Assembly (NCBI RefSeq): GCF_020966755.1
Contig: NZ_JAJKFT010000004.1
Location: forward strand, 930,001-994,000
Length of the DNA stretch: 64,000 nt
Origin: Blastopirellula sediminis
Lineage (GTDB): Bacteria; Planctomycetota; Planctomycetia; Pirellulales; Pirellulaceae
Reading direction: 5' to 3'
A model generated the notes under the pieces. It saw only the letters and a list, made by a program, of their open reading frames with translations, was not told the origin of the DNA and ran no database searches. A program made the position numbers and the translations under genes. This document shows, one piece after another, positions 25,943 to 33,925 of the stretch; position 1 is the first letter of the stretch; each line of letters opens with the position of its first letter.

Positions 25943-26042
25943 GATCGTAATGCCTGCCGCGCCTGGCGTCAACTTTTTTCAAGGACCACAACAGCGGAAG
26001 AGGACGCTATCGATTCCTGGCGAGCACGCGCCGCCGCCCGGT

Positions 26043-26200
26043 CGCCATGGGCCCGGCTTAGCATGGCCATGACTGGACTGGGAATTCTCGAAAGCGCCCC
26101 GCCGAAATGTATTCGGCTTGATTTATCGCGTAGACTGGGACCCGTCGGCAGCGGGTTGATGACCCCATTCATGGCCAAGCTTGGCCGTGGCGCCCGCGCT
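26043..26200. mobile_element. 158-bp dispersed repeat (MITE-like), copy B
   Basis: Nearly identical to copy C at 26766-26923; shared interior includes TTCTCGAAAGCGCCCCGCCG, ATTTATCGCGTAGACTGGGA and GATGACCCCATTC. Left end CGCCATGGGC, right end TGGCGCCCGCGCT. It ends 24 bp before the following orphan gene. Confidence 0.8.
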
Positions 26201-26223
26201 AATTGCATCATGAGGGTCGTGGT

Positions 26224-26751
26224 ATGAAAGCCAACGAAGGGGACGTGCGGATCGCTGAGGAGTTGCTGAGAAAACTCGACGCTGCATGGGCAGGCTTGCC
26301 AATTCCTACGCTGCCAGATTATCTAAAAGGGGATCGCGAGTTCGGCCCGCTCTTTAAACATATCAGCGGCAAGGCTTGGAGCGAAGTTGAAATAACACAC
26401 GGCCCCTTATACCGTGAATTCTGGCTTCAGTACCTTCCCACCGAGGAACGGCGATACTATTTCGCCACCTTCTTGCACTATTCTTTGGTCTTCTTCTGCG
26501 ACAACTGGAATAAACAATACCCAGACGCAGATCAAGAGTTTTTGGGCATGATTTGGATGTTGAAAGACTCTAGCGATTGCATGCACACGGCAACGCAAGA
26601 GCAACGCGACTGTATTGCGGATATCTTGAGATTTATTGTCGCACGTGTGGAGCATTTTGGTTATGAAATCGAAACATTTCCGGAGGTTACCACTGATCTC
26701 TATGAGGCCCTAAGCCTATGGTCAGGCGACAAGGATTCGTCTCAGGAATAG
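26224..26751 (+). CDS. DUF6714-like hypothetical protein
   Basis: 175 residues from ATG 26224 (an ATG seven codons upstream is weaker). The order of features, an N-terminal helix (IAEELLRKLDAAWAGL), ISGKAWSEVEI in the middle, then LYREFWLQYLPTEERRYYFATFLHYSLVFF and a C-terminal IADILRFIVARVE helix, resembles DUF6714 proteins. That family has no defined role but often occurs as isolated copies. GC content is lower than in core genes. It is bounded on both sides by 158-bp repeat copies B and C, as if carried by them. Confidence 0.5.
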   Translation: MKANEGDVRIAEELLRKLDAAWAGLPIPTLPDYLKGDREFGPLFKHISGKAWSEVEITHGPLYREFWLQYLPTEERRYYFATFLHYSLVFFCDNWNKQYPDADQEFLGMIWMLKDSSDCMHTATQEQRDCIADILRFIVARVEHFGYEIETFPEVTTDLYEALSLWSGDKDSSQE

Positions 26752-26765
26752 AGCAACGGCCCCGC

Positions 26766-26923
26766 CGCCATGGCCACGGCTCAGCATGGCCATGACTGAG
26801 CTGGAAATTCTCGAAAGCGCCCCGCCGAAATGTATTTGGATGGATTTATCGCGTAGACTGGGACCTGTCGGCAGCGGGTGGATGACCCCATTCCTGGCCA
26901 AGCTTGGCCATGGCGCCCGTGCT
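26766..26923. mobile_element. 158-bp dispersed repeat (MITE-like), copy C
   Basis: Same length as copy B and very similar over its whole length. Left end CGCCATGGCCACGGCTCAGC and right end TTGGCCATGGCGCCCGTGCT show the terminal inverted repeat most clearly. Lies directly upstream of the FG-GAP protein gene. Confidence 0.8.
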
Positions 26924-26946
26924 GTTTCTCGTTCACCCCACTCGAG

Positions 26947-28743
26947 ATGACGATCATGCTACGTTTCACGGCAACCTGGCGGCTTGTTGGGCTTCTCTTG
27001 GCGATCGGAGCATTTACTGCCGCGGCCGTTGCGGAAGAGGATCGCCTCCATTCGTTTCAGCGGATCGCGCTGACGGAGAGCTATTTTTCGGAAGGCGCCG
27101 GCGCCGGCGACATCAACGGCGACGGCGTGCCGGACGTGGTCTATGGTCCCTATTGGTTTGCCGGGCCCGACTTTAAGACGAAGTATGAAATCGACGTCGC
27201 GACGCCGCAGGATGTGAACAAGTACGCCGACAAGTTTTTTAGCTGGGTTTACGACTTCAACGGGGATGGCGCAAATGACGTCATGATGGTCGGCTTGCCG
27301 GGGAGTTCCGCCGTGATTTACGAGAACCCCGGGAAGGATGGTCTGGACGCACACTGGAAGCGGCATCGCGTCTTTGACGGCGTCAACAACGAGTCTCCGC
27401 AGCTGGTCAACCTGGTTGGTGACGAGGGCCCGGAACTTGTCTGCACGCACGACGGCTTCTTTGGGTTCGTTGCGATGGATCGGGACGATCCGTTTGGCGC
27501 GTGGACGTTTCATGCCGTCTCGGAGAATACCGGCGCCGGCCGTTTTGGGCATGGCCTCGGCGTCGGAGACGTCAATGGCGATGGTCGACCTGACATCTTG
27601 CATCCCCAGGGATGGCTGGAGCAGCCGCGGGAAGTTCCCGAAAAATCGCGGTGGCGCAATCATGCGATTTCTTTTTGCGCCGGGCCTGGCGGCGCGGATA
27701 TGTATGCGTACGACGTCGATGGGGACGGCGACAATGACGTCATTACGAGTCATTCGGCGCATGCCTTTGGCTTGGGCTGGTACGAACAGGTGCGCAGTGG
27801 CAACGACGTCGCATTCAAGCATCACCTGATCATGGGATCGCGGCCGATCGAAAATCGCTACGGCGTCGTGTTTAGCGAACTGCACGCCGTCGGGCTCGTC
27901 GATATGGATGGCGATGGCCTGAAGGATATCGTGACCGGGAAGACGTATTGGTCGCATCACCGGCAAGCTCCGCAATGGGACGCCGGCGCCGTCGTCTATT
28001 GGTTCAAGCTGGTCCGCGGCGAACAAGGAATCGATTGGATTCCGTACCAGGCGGACGGCGAAGCGGGAATCGGGCGCCAGATCACCATCCAAGATCTCAA
28101 TGGGGATGAGCTTCCGGAAATCATCGTGGGAGGGATGAAAGGAGGGCATGTGCTGATGCACTCCGCCAAGGCGGTTTCTCCGCAGCAGTGGCAAGCCGCG
28201 CAACCGAAACCACTAAACGCCGACAGTTCTGCGGCGAGCAGCGCCGCCAACAATCTACGCGGGGCCAAGGCCGTCTTGGACGAGGATGGACGGATGGCCG
28301 GCGCGATCGAAGGAGAGTCGCTCTCGGGGCGACCAACGTCCGGCCAGGTGGGCGTGCAGGCGATGGGGGGATTCAAGTCGGATCGTTGGAGCGGAAACGC
28401 GCAGCTCTTTTGGACCGGCGGCAAGCCGAAAGGCAAATTGGCGGTCGAACTGCCGGAGTTCTCCGGGACGATTGATCTGGAGGTCGTACTGACGTGCGCC
28501 AAGGACTATGGGATTGTGCAGCTCTGGCTGGACGATCAAAAGCTGGGCGAGCCGATCGATCTGTACGAGAACAACGTTGTGACGACCGGCGTATTGCGCT
28601 TCCCGAAAATCGCCGCCAAAGGAAACCGCCACACCCTGCACGTGGAGATCATTGGAGCGAATCCCCAAGCGGTCCAAGCGTACATGTTCGGCCTGGACGC
28701 AGTGCGGATCGTTCCGCGCGACGGGGACGCTGGCGAGAAATAG
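26947..28743 (+). CDS. Secreted FG-GAP/VCBS propeller protein with C-terminal GH172-type beta-sandwich
   Basis: 598 residues from ATG 26947, beginning a signal peptide (LRFTATWRLVGLLLAIGAF, cleaved near VAEED). At least six FG-GAP calcium-binding repeats span residues 50-410: INGDGVPDVVYG, FNGDGANDVMMVG, VNGDGRPDILHP, VDGDGDNDVITSH, MDGDGLKDIVTGK and LNGDELPEIIVGG. After a linker of about 40 residues the C-terminal 150 residues (FKSDRWSGNAQLFWTGG, LTCAKDYGIVQLWLDDQKLG, LYENNVVTTGVL) look like the jelly-roll domain found after DUF2961/GH172 modules. Probably binds an extracellular glycan. No catalytic motif identified. Confidence 0.78.
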   Translation: MTIMLRFTATWRLVGLLLAIGAFTAAAVAEEDRLHSFQRIALTESYFSEGAGAGDINGDGVPDVVYGPYWFAGPDFKTKYEIDVATPQDVNKYADKFFSWVYDFNGDGANDVMMVGLPGSSAVIYENPGKDGLDAHWKRHRVFDGVNNESPQLVNLVGDEGPELVCTHDGFFGFVAMDRDDPFGAWTFHAVSENTGAGRFGHGLGVGDVNGDGRPDILHPQGWLEQPREVPEKSRWRNHAISFCAGPGGADMYAYDVDGDGDNDVITSHSAHAFGLGWYEQVRSGNDVAFKHHLIMGSRPIENRYGVVFSELHAVGLVDMDGDGLKDIVTGKTYWSHHRQAPQWDAGAVVYWFKLVRGEQGIDWIPYQADGEAGIGRQITIQDLNGDELPEIIVGGMKGGHVLMHSAKAVSPQQWQAAQPKPLNADSSAASSAANNLRGAKAVLDEDGRMAGAIEGESLSGRPTSGQVGVQAMGGFKSDRWSGNAQLFWTGGKPKGKLAVELPEFSGTIDLEVVLTCAKDYGIVQLWLDDQKLGEPIDLYENNVVTTGVLRFPKIAAKGNRHTLHVEIIGANPQAVQAYMFGLDAVRIVPRDGDAGEK

Positions 28744-28785
28744 GGACGAATTCACCGCAGGAGAAGCGTCATTGGAATCGAGGCG

Positions 28786-29172
28786 ATGGATTCTGAAGAG
28801 TTGAAAGGGAAACTGGAGGAGTTCGAATCGCTCATTCGTGAAGTGATCGCGATATTCGTTCATCAATTTGGGCGAGCCAACCCTGGTTCCTTGTGGCGCA
28901 AAGGCGAAATCGAGCGAATCGGCCTGGCTGGGCCGAATGAGGAAGTTGAATTCTCGATACATGGACGGGGATGTACGGTTCTTTTCAAGAACGCACATCT
29001 TTCGTTTGACTACGACCAGCAAGGCGACATCGTCTATACCCCGTTCAAATTCTTGTTGTATTTGCCGGATGGCGTCATCGAACATCGCGAGCTAGAGGCG
29101 TTATTCGTGGAACTTTACGACGTTGGGGAACTGGAGTATATCGAAGGGCGTGGAGTTCGATTGAAAGGGTAG
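28786..29172 (+). CDS. DUF6896-like hypothetical protein
   Basis: 128 residues starting MDSEELKGKLEEFESLIREVI. The middle, GEIERIGLAGPNEEVEFSIHG followed by RGCTVLF and LSFDYDQQGDIVYTPFKFLL, resembles DUF6896, with the hGxGC turn and the FDY-x-x-x-G-x-I pattern. Proteins of this group often occur as orphan immunity or unknown genes. It follows the FG-GAP gene by 42 bp but differs in composition, so operon membership is doubtful. Confidence 0.5.
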   Translation: MDSEELKGKLEEFESLIREVIAIFVHQFGRANPGSLWRKGEIERIGLAGPNEEVEFSIHGRGCTVLFKNAHLSFDYDQQGDIVYTPFKFLLYLPDGVIEHRELEALFVELYDVGELEYIEGRGVRLKG

Positions 29173-29248
29173 CTATTGCCGGCGTCGTCCCGCCGCACGA
29201 AGCCAAAAGCGCTATTCGAATTCAAGATGAAACATTCGGAAGTAAGGA

Positions 29249-29854
29249 ATGAGACGAACCCTGAAAGAATCAATAGAACGACTTGGCGGATATGTAGAAA
29301 TTGGTAATTGTGGATCAATTCTTGGGATAGGTCTTCGTGGTAAAGAGATCGACGAGGAAGCGTTGGCGTTACTCAGGGACGCCGATGCAAGAGAAGTTCA
29401 GTATTTGTCTCTCGCTGAATCCGGAGTAACAGACGCCTCGTTAGATATTCTGGGATTCCTTCCCAAACTTGAGAATTTGGATCTTTTTAATACCGGAATC
29501 ACCGGGACCGGATTTGATCGCGACAAGACGGCAAGCTTGAAAAAGCTGAATCTGGTGGCTTGCAGAGAGATTTCAGTCGCCGGAGTTTCGCGTCTTGCGA
29601 CGATTAAGAGCATCGAGAGGCTGAAGCTCAGCGATTCAAGCATTGACGACGACGGGCTGGGTGTCGTCGCAACGCTTCCCAATCTTAAGATGCTTTGGCT
29701 CGATGATACGAACATAACCGATGCCGGGTTAGCTGCGCTTTCGAGTGCTAATGAGCTCGCGTTTCTTAGCGTTGATGGCACAAATGTGACTTCTGAAGGA
29801 TTCAATAGGCTATATCAAACGCTTCCGAGTTTGAGGCGGTCGTTAATTATGTAG
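29249..29854 (+). CDS. Leucine-rich-repeat (cysteine-containing/RNI-like) protein
   Basis: 201 residues with AAGTAAGG upstream of ATG 29249. Five to six LRR units of about 23-25 residues cover residues 45-190: VQYLSLAESGVTDASLDIL, LENLDLFNTGITGTGF, LKKLNLVACREISVAGVSRL, IERLKLSDSSIDDDGLGVV, LKMLWLDDTNITDAGLAAL and LAFLSVDGTNVTSEGF. No signal peptide, so likely cytoplasmic; a protein-interaction scaffold. Short bacterial LRR proteins like this often sit in accessory gene strings. Low GC for the window. Confidence 0.75.
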   Translation: MRRTLKESIERLGGYVEIGNCGSILGIGLRGKEIDEEALALLRDADAREVQYLSLAESGVTDASLDILGFLPKLENLDLFNTGITGTGFDRDKTASLKKLNLVACREISVAGVSRLATIKSIERLKLSDSSIDDDGLGVVATLPNLKMLWLDDTNITDAGLAALSSANELAFLSVDGTNVTSEGFNRLYQTLPSLRRSLIM

Positions 29855-29857
29855 GTC

Positions 29858-30274
29858 ATGGGCGAAGAATGTTGGACAGAGGCTACGGCAATCGCCAGGC
29901 GCCACCGCGGTGTTCCTCTCTACTCAAAACAAAAGCGTCGCAGCATGGGAATAACAGTCTTTGTCGACGGTAAAGATGGAGGGGAAAGGGATTACTTTCC
30001 CGTGATTGGCTCCTCTGGCCTGGAACGTTATTGGATGCCGATCATTAAACGCAGGGAGTTGATCTACCTCGAACACCTTGTCTCCGCTGGCCTGCTCGTC
30101 ACTCCAGAAAACTGTAGCGAGATCCTGGCGGAATTCCACGTGTTGTTCGAGGAATTAAAGAAAGTGGATCCAGACTTGAGCGACAATTACAATCCGGCGT
30201 CACGCTGCAAACGCGTTCTCGATCTGATCGCAGATTATTGTGCAAACGCAGGCATTGAGATTTACATTGGTTAA
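29858..30274 (+). CDS. Hypothetical protein
   Basis: 138 residues if the ATG at 29858 (4 bp after the LRR stop) is used; ATG 29945 would give 109 residues beginning MGITVFVDGKDGGERDYFPV and looks at least as natural. The remaining sequence is mixed alpha/beta with a helical ITPENCSEILAEF-like portion (actual wording LLVTPENCSEILAEFHVLFEE). No family recognised. The tight spacing to the LRR gene suggests co-transcription. Confidence 0.5.
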   Translation: MGEECWTEATAIARRHRGVPLYSKQKRRSMGITVFVDGKDGGERDYFPVIGSSGLERYWMPIIKRRELIYLEHLVSAGLLVTPENCSEILAEFHVLFEELKKVDPDLSDNYNPASRCKRVLDLIADYCANAGIEIYIG

Positions 30275-30399
30275 CGAGCCGCTCAGGCGGCAGGGTCATT
30301 TCCTTAAACGCATGGCGCCCGCGCTCTCAAGTAATAGGGATAGGAAACCTTGCACGAAGGTCCGCAGATTTCGGCAAAGAGACCTCAATTGGAGCAGCC

Positions 30400-30795
30400 A
30401 TGTACTGGATCGTCTTAAAGCGAGCGATTCTCGATCTCTTTGAGAGCGAAAGCGGAAGCAAAGAGGAGTTTGCAGGTTACCTCCACTGGGAGGTAACAAA
30501 GCTTGACGAACTCATGGATCGTGACGAAGCGCCAAATTACGATGTGGGACGCGAGTTGGAGCGTTTGCTGAGAAACTCAATATCTTTTCGCGTGAGTCGT
30601 CTAGGGCGGGATGGATTACGCCCCGGCTGTTACAGGGTGTATCCTCAGCCGGGACTTACGGGACCAGTTGTCTCGATGCGGGTGTCCGAGAACGGTGAAA
30701 TTGAGTTCCGTCCTAACATCGACATAGGAATTGATTCTTTTGAGGGATACATGGTGCAACGAAATCTGGAAGCCGAGTTGGCTTCAATAGGATAG
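30400..30795 (+). CDS. Hypothetical protein
   Basis: 131 residues from ATG 30400 behind GGAG. The N-terminal 60 residues are helical and charged (YWIVLKRAILDLFESE, KEEFAGYLHWEVTKLDELMD); the rest looks like beta strands (SFRVSRLGRDGLRPGCYRV, VSMRVSENGEIEFRP). No family recognised. A 15-base match to the right end of the 158-bp repeat (CATGGCGCCCGCGCT at 30311-30325) lies 75 bp upstream, hinting at a degraded repeat copy before this gene too. Confidence 0.5.
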   Translation: MYWIVLKRAILDLFESESGSKEEFAGYLHWEVTKLDELMDRDEAPNYDVGRELERLLRNSISFRVSRLGRDGLRPGCYRVYPQPGLTGPVVSMRVSENGEIEFRPNIDIGIDSFEGYMVQRNLEAELASIG

Positions 30796-30981
30796 GCGGC
30801 CAGCGGCGTCCAAGAGGAGAATGTCCGCCGTCCAGTCGCAAACGACGTCGATGAACTCCTTTTTCTTCGGCGTTACGTAAAACAGGGGCATCCCGGGATC
30901 GAATCGCGCAAGATTTTGGCCCGGTCGTCGAATAGCCTTGATTCAGGGGAAACTTCAGTTCGTTTCGAGCCAGCAGTCGGA

Positions 30982-31644
30982 ATGGCGGCCAGGGGAAATT
31001 TGCGGATGTGGTGGACGATCGGAAAGCGGGTTCTGGGGGTGCTGGGCATCCTCTGGATGACGGCGGTTGGCGGTATCCTGGGCGCCAACTTGCTGGGGAT
31101 TATCGGCACGCAGTTCTTTGCGACCGAGAACAAGGATCTGTATGTGATGCCGTGGTCGCACGCTGGGTGGTACCTCGGAACGATTCTGTTCTTTTTGGGG
31201 GCGGTCACCGGAAGACTGCGATTCATCAATGGGACAAGTTTAGGGAGCAGTTCCGGCGGGACTGCGGACGAATCGACGGCCCAAGAGGAGAAAGCCGTCG
31301 CTGCTCTGAAAGCCGAACAGGTCAAGGAGACGAGCGGCGTGCTCGGGTCCGCCTTTGCAGGCGGACTGGCCGGAGGAGTCCTCGGGCTTCTCCTGGGGGC
31401 GAATCTCCTCACCTTCTGGTTCTCACTGGCCTACAGTCCCTTCGCTCCGCAGCAGGTCGTGTCGTCGGTCGAAGTCGTTCACGAGTCGCAGCCTGCTGGT
31501 TCGGTTTTCAAACGCCCCATTATGCGAAGCAGCCATCCAATCGCGCTCTATCTCTGCCTTACCCCGGTCGCGTTGGGCGTTGTCGGTGGAGCTACGGCAG
31601 CGGGAGTGATCGCCTTGAAGTATCAAGGCGAGACGGCGTCTTAG
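30982..31644 (+). CDS. Membrane protein of unknown function
   Basis: About 220 residues from ATG 30982 (an in-frame ATG at 30916 adds a polar leader). Four hydrophobic segments are visible: VLGVLGILWMTAVGGILGA (about 17-35), WYLGTILFFLGAVTG (60-75), SAFAGGLAGGVLGLLLGANLL (120-142) and YLCLTPVALGVVGGATAAGV (190-210). Gly-rich helices suggest tight packing. A charged loop with AQEEKAVAALKAEQ lies between the pairs. No family recognised. Confidence 0.55.
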   Translation: MAARGNLRMWWTIGKRVLGVLGILWMTAVGGILGANLLGIIGTQFFATENKDLYVMPWSHAGWYLGTILFFLGAVTGRLRFINGTSLGSSSGGTADESTAQEEKAVAALKAEQVKETSGVLGSAFAGGLAGGVLGLLLGANLLTFWFSLAYSPFAPQQVVSSVEVVHESQPAGSVFKRPIMRSSHPIALYLCLTPVALGVVGGATAAGVIALKYQGETAS

Positions 31645-31652
31645 TGTCGTAG

Positions 31653-31759
31653 TCGTAGGCTGACTCATGACCCAGCACGGAAAAGGCTGGAAGTTTCATT
31701 CTGGCGCGATCTAATGCTGGCTGCGAATTGCGGCAGCTGGGTCTCGACCCAGCCTACGA
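31653..31759. repeat. Inverted repeat TCGTAGGCTG...CAGCCTACGA
   Basis: The arm 31653-31675 (TCGTAGGCTGACTCATGACC) is an imperfect complement of 31736-31759, across a spacer of about 60 bases. Right arm contains CTGGGTCTCGACCCAG, itself palindromic. Another planctomycete intergenic palindrome. Confidence 0.6.
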
Positions 31760-31798
31760 TCCATGACCGTTCCTGATCGGGAAAGAGGAAGATTATCC

Positions 31799-33820
31799 AT
31801 GGTAAATCATGCCAGTTGGCCTGCGCTTCTCGCGCTGTTAGGCGTCTTCTTTTTTGCCGCCGGCGCTTTCGCGGAAGTGGGCGATCCAACGTTACGAACC
31901 GATCATCCCGTCTATCCAGGCGAAGGGGCGTTTCAGACGATTGATGATTGCGTGGCGTTTGCGACGCGCGATGCGAAGACGTCGCAGGAAAAAGCGATCG
32001 CGATGTACCTGTGGATCTTGCAGCATCAATATCATGAGGCGTCGCCGCAGGAATGGCTGGCCGGCAGTCAAACGCCGGACGCGGCCAAGCCGAACGAAGC
32101 GCTGATTCCGTACGATGCGAACGCTGCACGCTTCTCGTATGGATATGGGCTGTGCGGGACGGTGCATGCCTGGAATGAGCCTTATTGGCGAGCGCTCGGG
32201 TTTGAGCCGCGGCGCCGGGCGTTTCCGGGGCACACCAATAGCGAAATCCGTTATGACGGCGGTTGGCATGCGTTTGATACCGACATGGCGGGGCTCCTCT
32301 TTCGCGCGGATGGGGTCGTCGCCGGGTATGACGACGTCGCTCGCGATCCAGGCCTGGTCAAACATTCTCGGCCGCCGGTTCCTTGTTACCCGTTCGCGTG
32401 GCCGGCCGATTTCGAGGCGATGCAAAACGGTTGGCGGCAGATCGCCAAGCAGGGCGCCGGCAAGTTCTACCGGATGTATTCGACCGGCTATGCCGCTCAG
32501 CCGGGCATCGTTCGTTTGCGGAGCGGCGAAACGTTCACGCGGCGGTTCGATCGAGACGCCTACGGCGGCGTCGAAAAGCGACGGTTCTGGCATGCGAAGG
32601 CGAGCGAAGGGGGCCCGTTCCGCAACTGGACCTATGTGAACTCGGTTCAAGCGACGCATGCCGAGAAACTGAATCGAGCCGATGCGCTTGGTAACGCGAG
32701 CTACTGCAATGCGGAGTTCGTCTATACGCCGGACTTGAATGGGGATAAGTGGCGGGAAGGAGTCGTGGAACTGTCGGACGATCTGGCGGTCGGCGGATCG
32801 CCCAAGCTGTGCGGCAACCAGGGGCGTCCGGCGTTCGTCACGTTTGAGCATTTTTCCCCTTACGTCATCGCCGGCGATCCGGTCGACGATGCGAATCCGA
32901 TGGCCGGCAAAGCGACCGATGGCTTGATCGTCCAGGGGGAAGCGGTCGGCGTGGTCCAGGTCAGCGTCTCGGCCGATGGAGGGCAAAGTTGGCGAGATGT
33001 CGGCGCCGTAGAAGGAGCGTTTCGGCTTGATCTCACGGAGTATGTGAAGGGGCGGTACCAGTGGCAGGTGCGGTTTGCGATGCAAGGGTCGGCCGGGCTC
33101 AACGCGATCTCGTTTGCGACGACCTGCCAAATGAGTCAGTCGATCTACCCGCGTCTGGCGAGCGACGGTTCCCACGTCGTCTATCGAAACGCCAACCGCG
33201 GCGTCGTGGCGCTCAAGCCGAACTTCGCCCTCAGCGAACAAGAGTTGGCAGAGGTCGAAGTCGCCGAGATGCGTTCCCCCAATTTGAAATACGTAGGACG
33301 GACGCGGGCCGAAGAGAAGGCGTTTGTGACGACCAACAACAAGCCGGCCCATGTCGTGTTCCGGCTGCAGAGCCCGCGGAAGTTGCTGGAGATCAACGCC
33401 GCCGCCAAGTTCGCGCTGCGCGTCCCGGCGCCGGAGTCGGCCGACTTTCGCCTGGAGGTTTCGACCGATGAAGGGAAGACGTGGCGCCCCATGAGCAAGG
33501 CCGATCTTCCGCCCGACAATGAGTATTCCAGCGGGTGGATGTCCGGTGCGGCCGACGTCGCGGCAGCGAACGTCACGTCGGCGCTCGTTCGCGTGCAGCT
33601 ATACCTGGGAGGTCACACGACGGGGCTCTTCCAATTGGAGGCGTATGGAACGTACGAGACGCCGGACGCACAAAAGGTGGAAGTTATCTACGGTTGGAAA
33701 GAAGGGGACGCGGCCAAGACGTTTCGGCAGGAGATCCCAGCCGGCGCCGAGTCGTTCGAGTTCACCGTTCCTACCGGGAAGCAGGTCGTCGATGACTTCG
33801 TGACGATCGCCGTCGAGTGA
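31799..33820 (+). CDS. Secreted transglutaminase-like protein
   Basis: 673 residues from ATG 31799, preceded by AGAGGAAG. Signal peptide ALLALLGVFFFAAGAFA ends near residue 25. Residues about 45-165 look like the transglutaminase core: the helix EKAIAMYLWILQHQY, a catalytic-type Cys in YGYGLCGTVHAWNEPYWRAL, His in AFPGHTNSEIRYDGGWH and Asp in AFDTDMAGLL, a Cys-His-Asp order. The C-terminal 400 residues are beta-rich with VQVSVSADGGQSW and FRLEVSTDEGKTW, sialidase-like or Ig-like turns. The substrate is unknown; it could cleave or cross-link cell-surface peptides. Confidence 0.68.
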   Translation: MVNHASWPALLALLGVFFFAAGAFAEVGDPTLRTDHPVYPGEGAFQTIDDCVAFATRDAKTSQEKAIAMYLWILQHQYHEASPQEWLAGSQTPDAAKPNEALIPYDANAARFSYGYGLCGTVHAWNEPYWRALGFEPRRRAFPGHTNSEIRYDGGWHAFDTDMAGLLFRADGVVAGYDDVARDPGLVKHSRPPVPCYPFAWPADFEAMQNGWRQIAKQGAGKFYRMYSTGYAAQPGIVRLRSGETFTRRFDRDAYGGVEKRRFWHAKASEGGPFRNWTYVNSVQATHAEKLNRADALGNASYCNAEFVYTPDLNGDKWREGVVELSDDLAVGGSPKLCGNQGRPAFVTFEHFSPYVIAGDPVDDANPMAGKATDGLIVQGEAVGVVQVSVSADGGQSWRDVGAVEGAFRLDLTEYVKGRYQWQVRFAMQGSAGLNAISFATTCQMSQSIYPRLASDGSHVVYRNANRGVVALKPNFALSEQELAEVEVAEMRSPNLKYVGRTRAEEKAFVTTNNKPAHVVFRLQSPRKLLEINAAAKFALRVPAPESADFRLEVSTDEGKTWRPMSKADLPPDNEYSSGWMSGAADVAAANVTSALVRVQLYLGGHTTGLFQLEAYGTYETPDAQKVEVIYGWKEGDAAKTFRQEIPAGAESFEFTVPTGKQVVDDFVTIAVE

Positions 33821-33925
33821 CGCAAAAACCACTGGCTGACTGGCAATAAGTTTATTCGCGCTAGAAAGCCAGTTACGATGGAAGCCGCTTAGTTCGTGTC
33901 TCTCTGTCTTGAACTCGCAACGAAC

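Larger units (their letters stand above)
25914..26223. other. Intergenic region between the IclR operon and the accessory region
   Basis: 310 bp between divergent genes, holding the IclR upstream inverted repeat (25924-25942) and dispersed-repeat copy B (26043-26200). No gene seen. Confidence 0.6.

Noticed and set aside
33831-33875. ACTGGCT...AGCCAGT hairpin as a terminator of the transglutaminase-like gene
   Set aside because: Stem of 7 bp with a loop of nearly 30 bases and no T-run; too weak.
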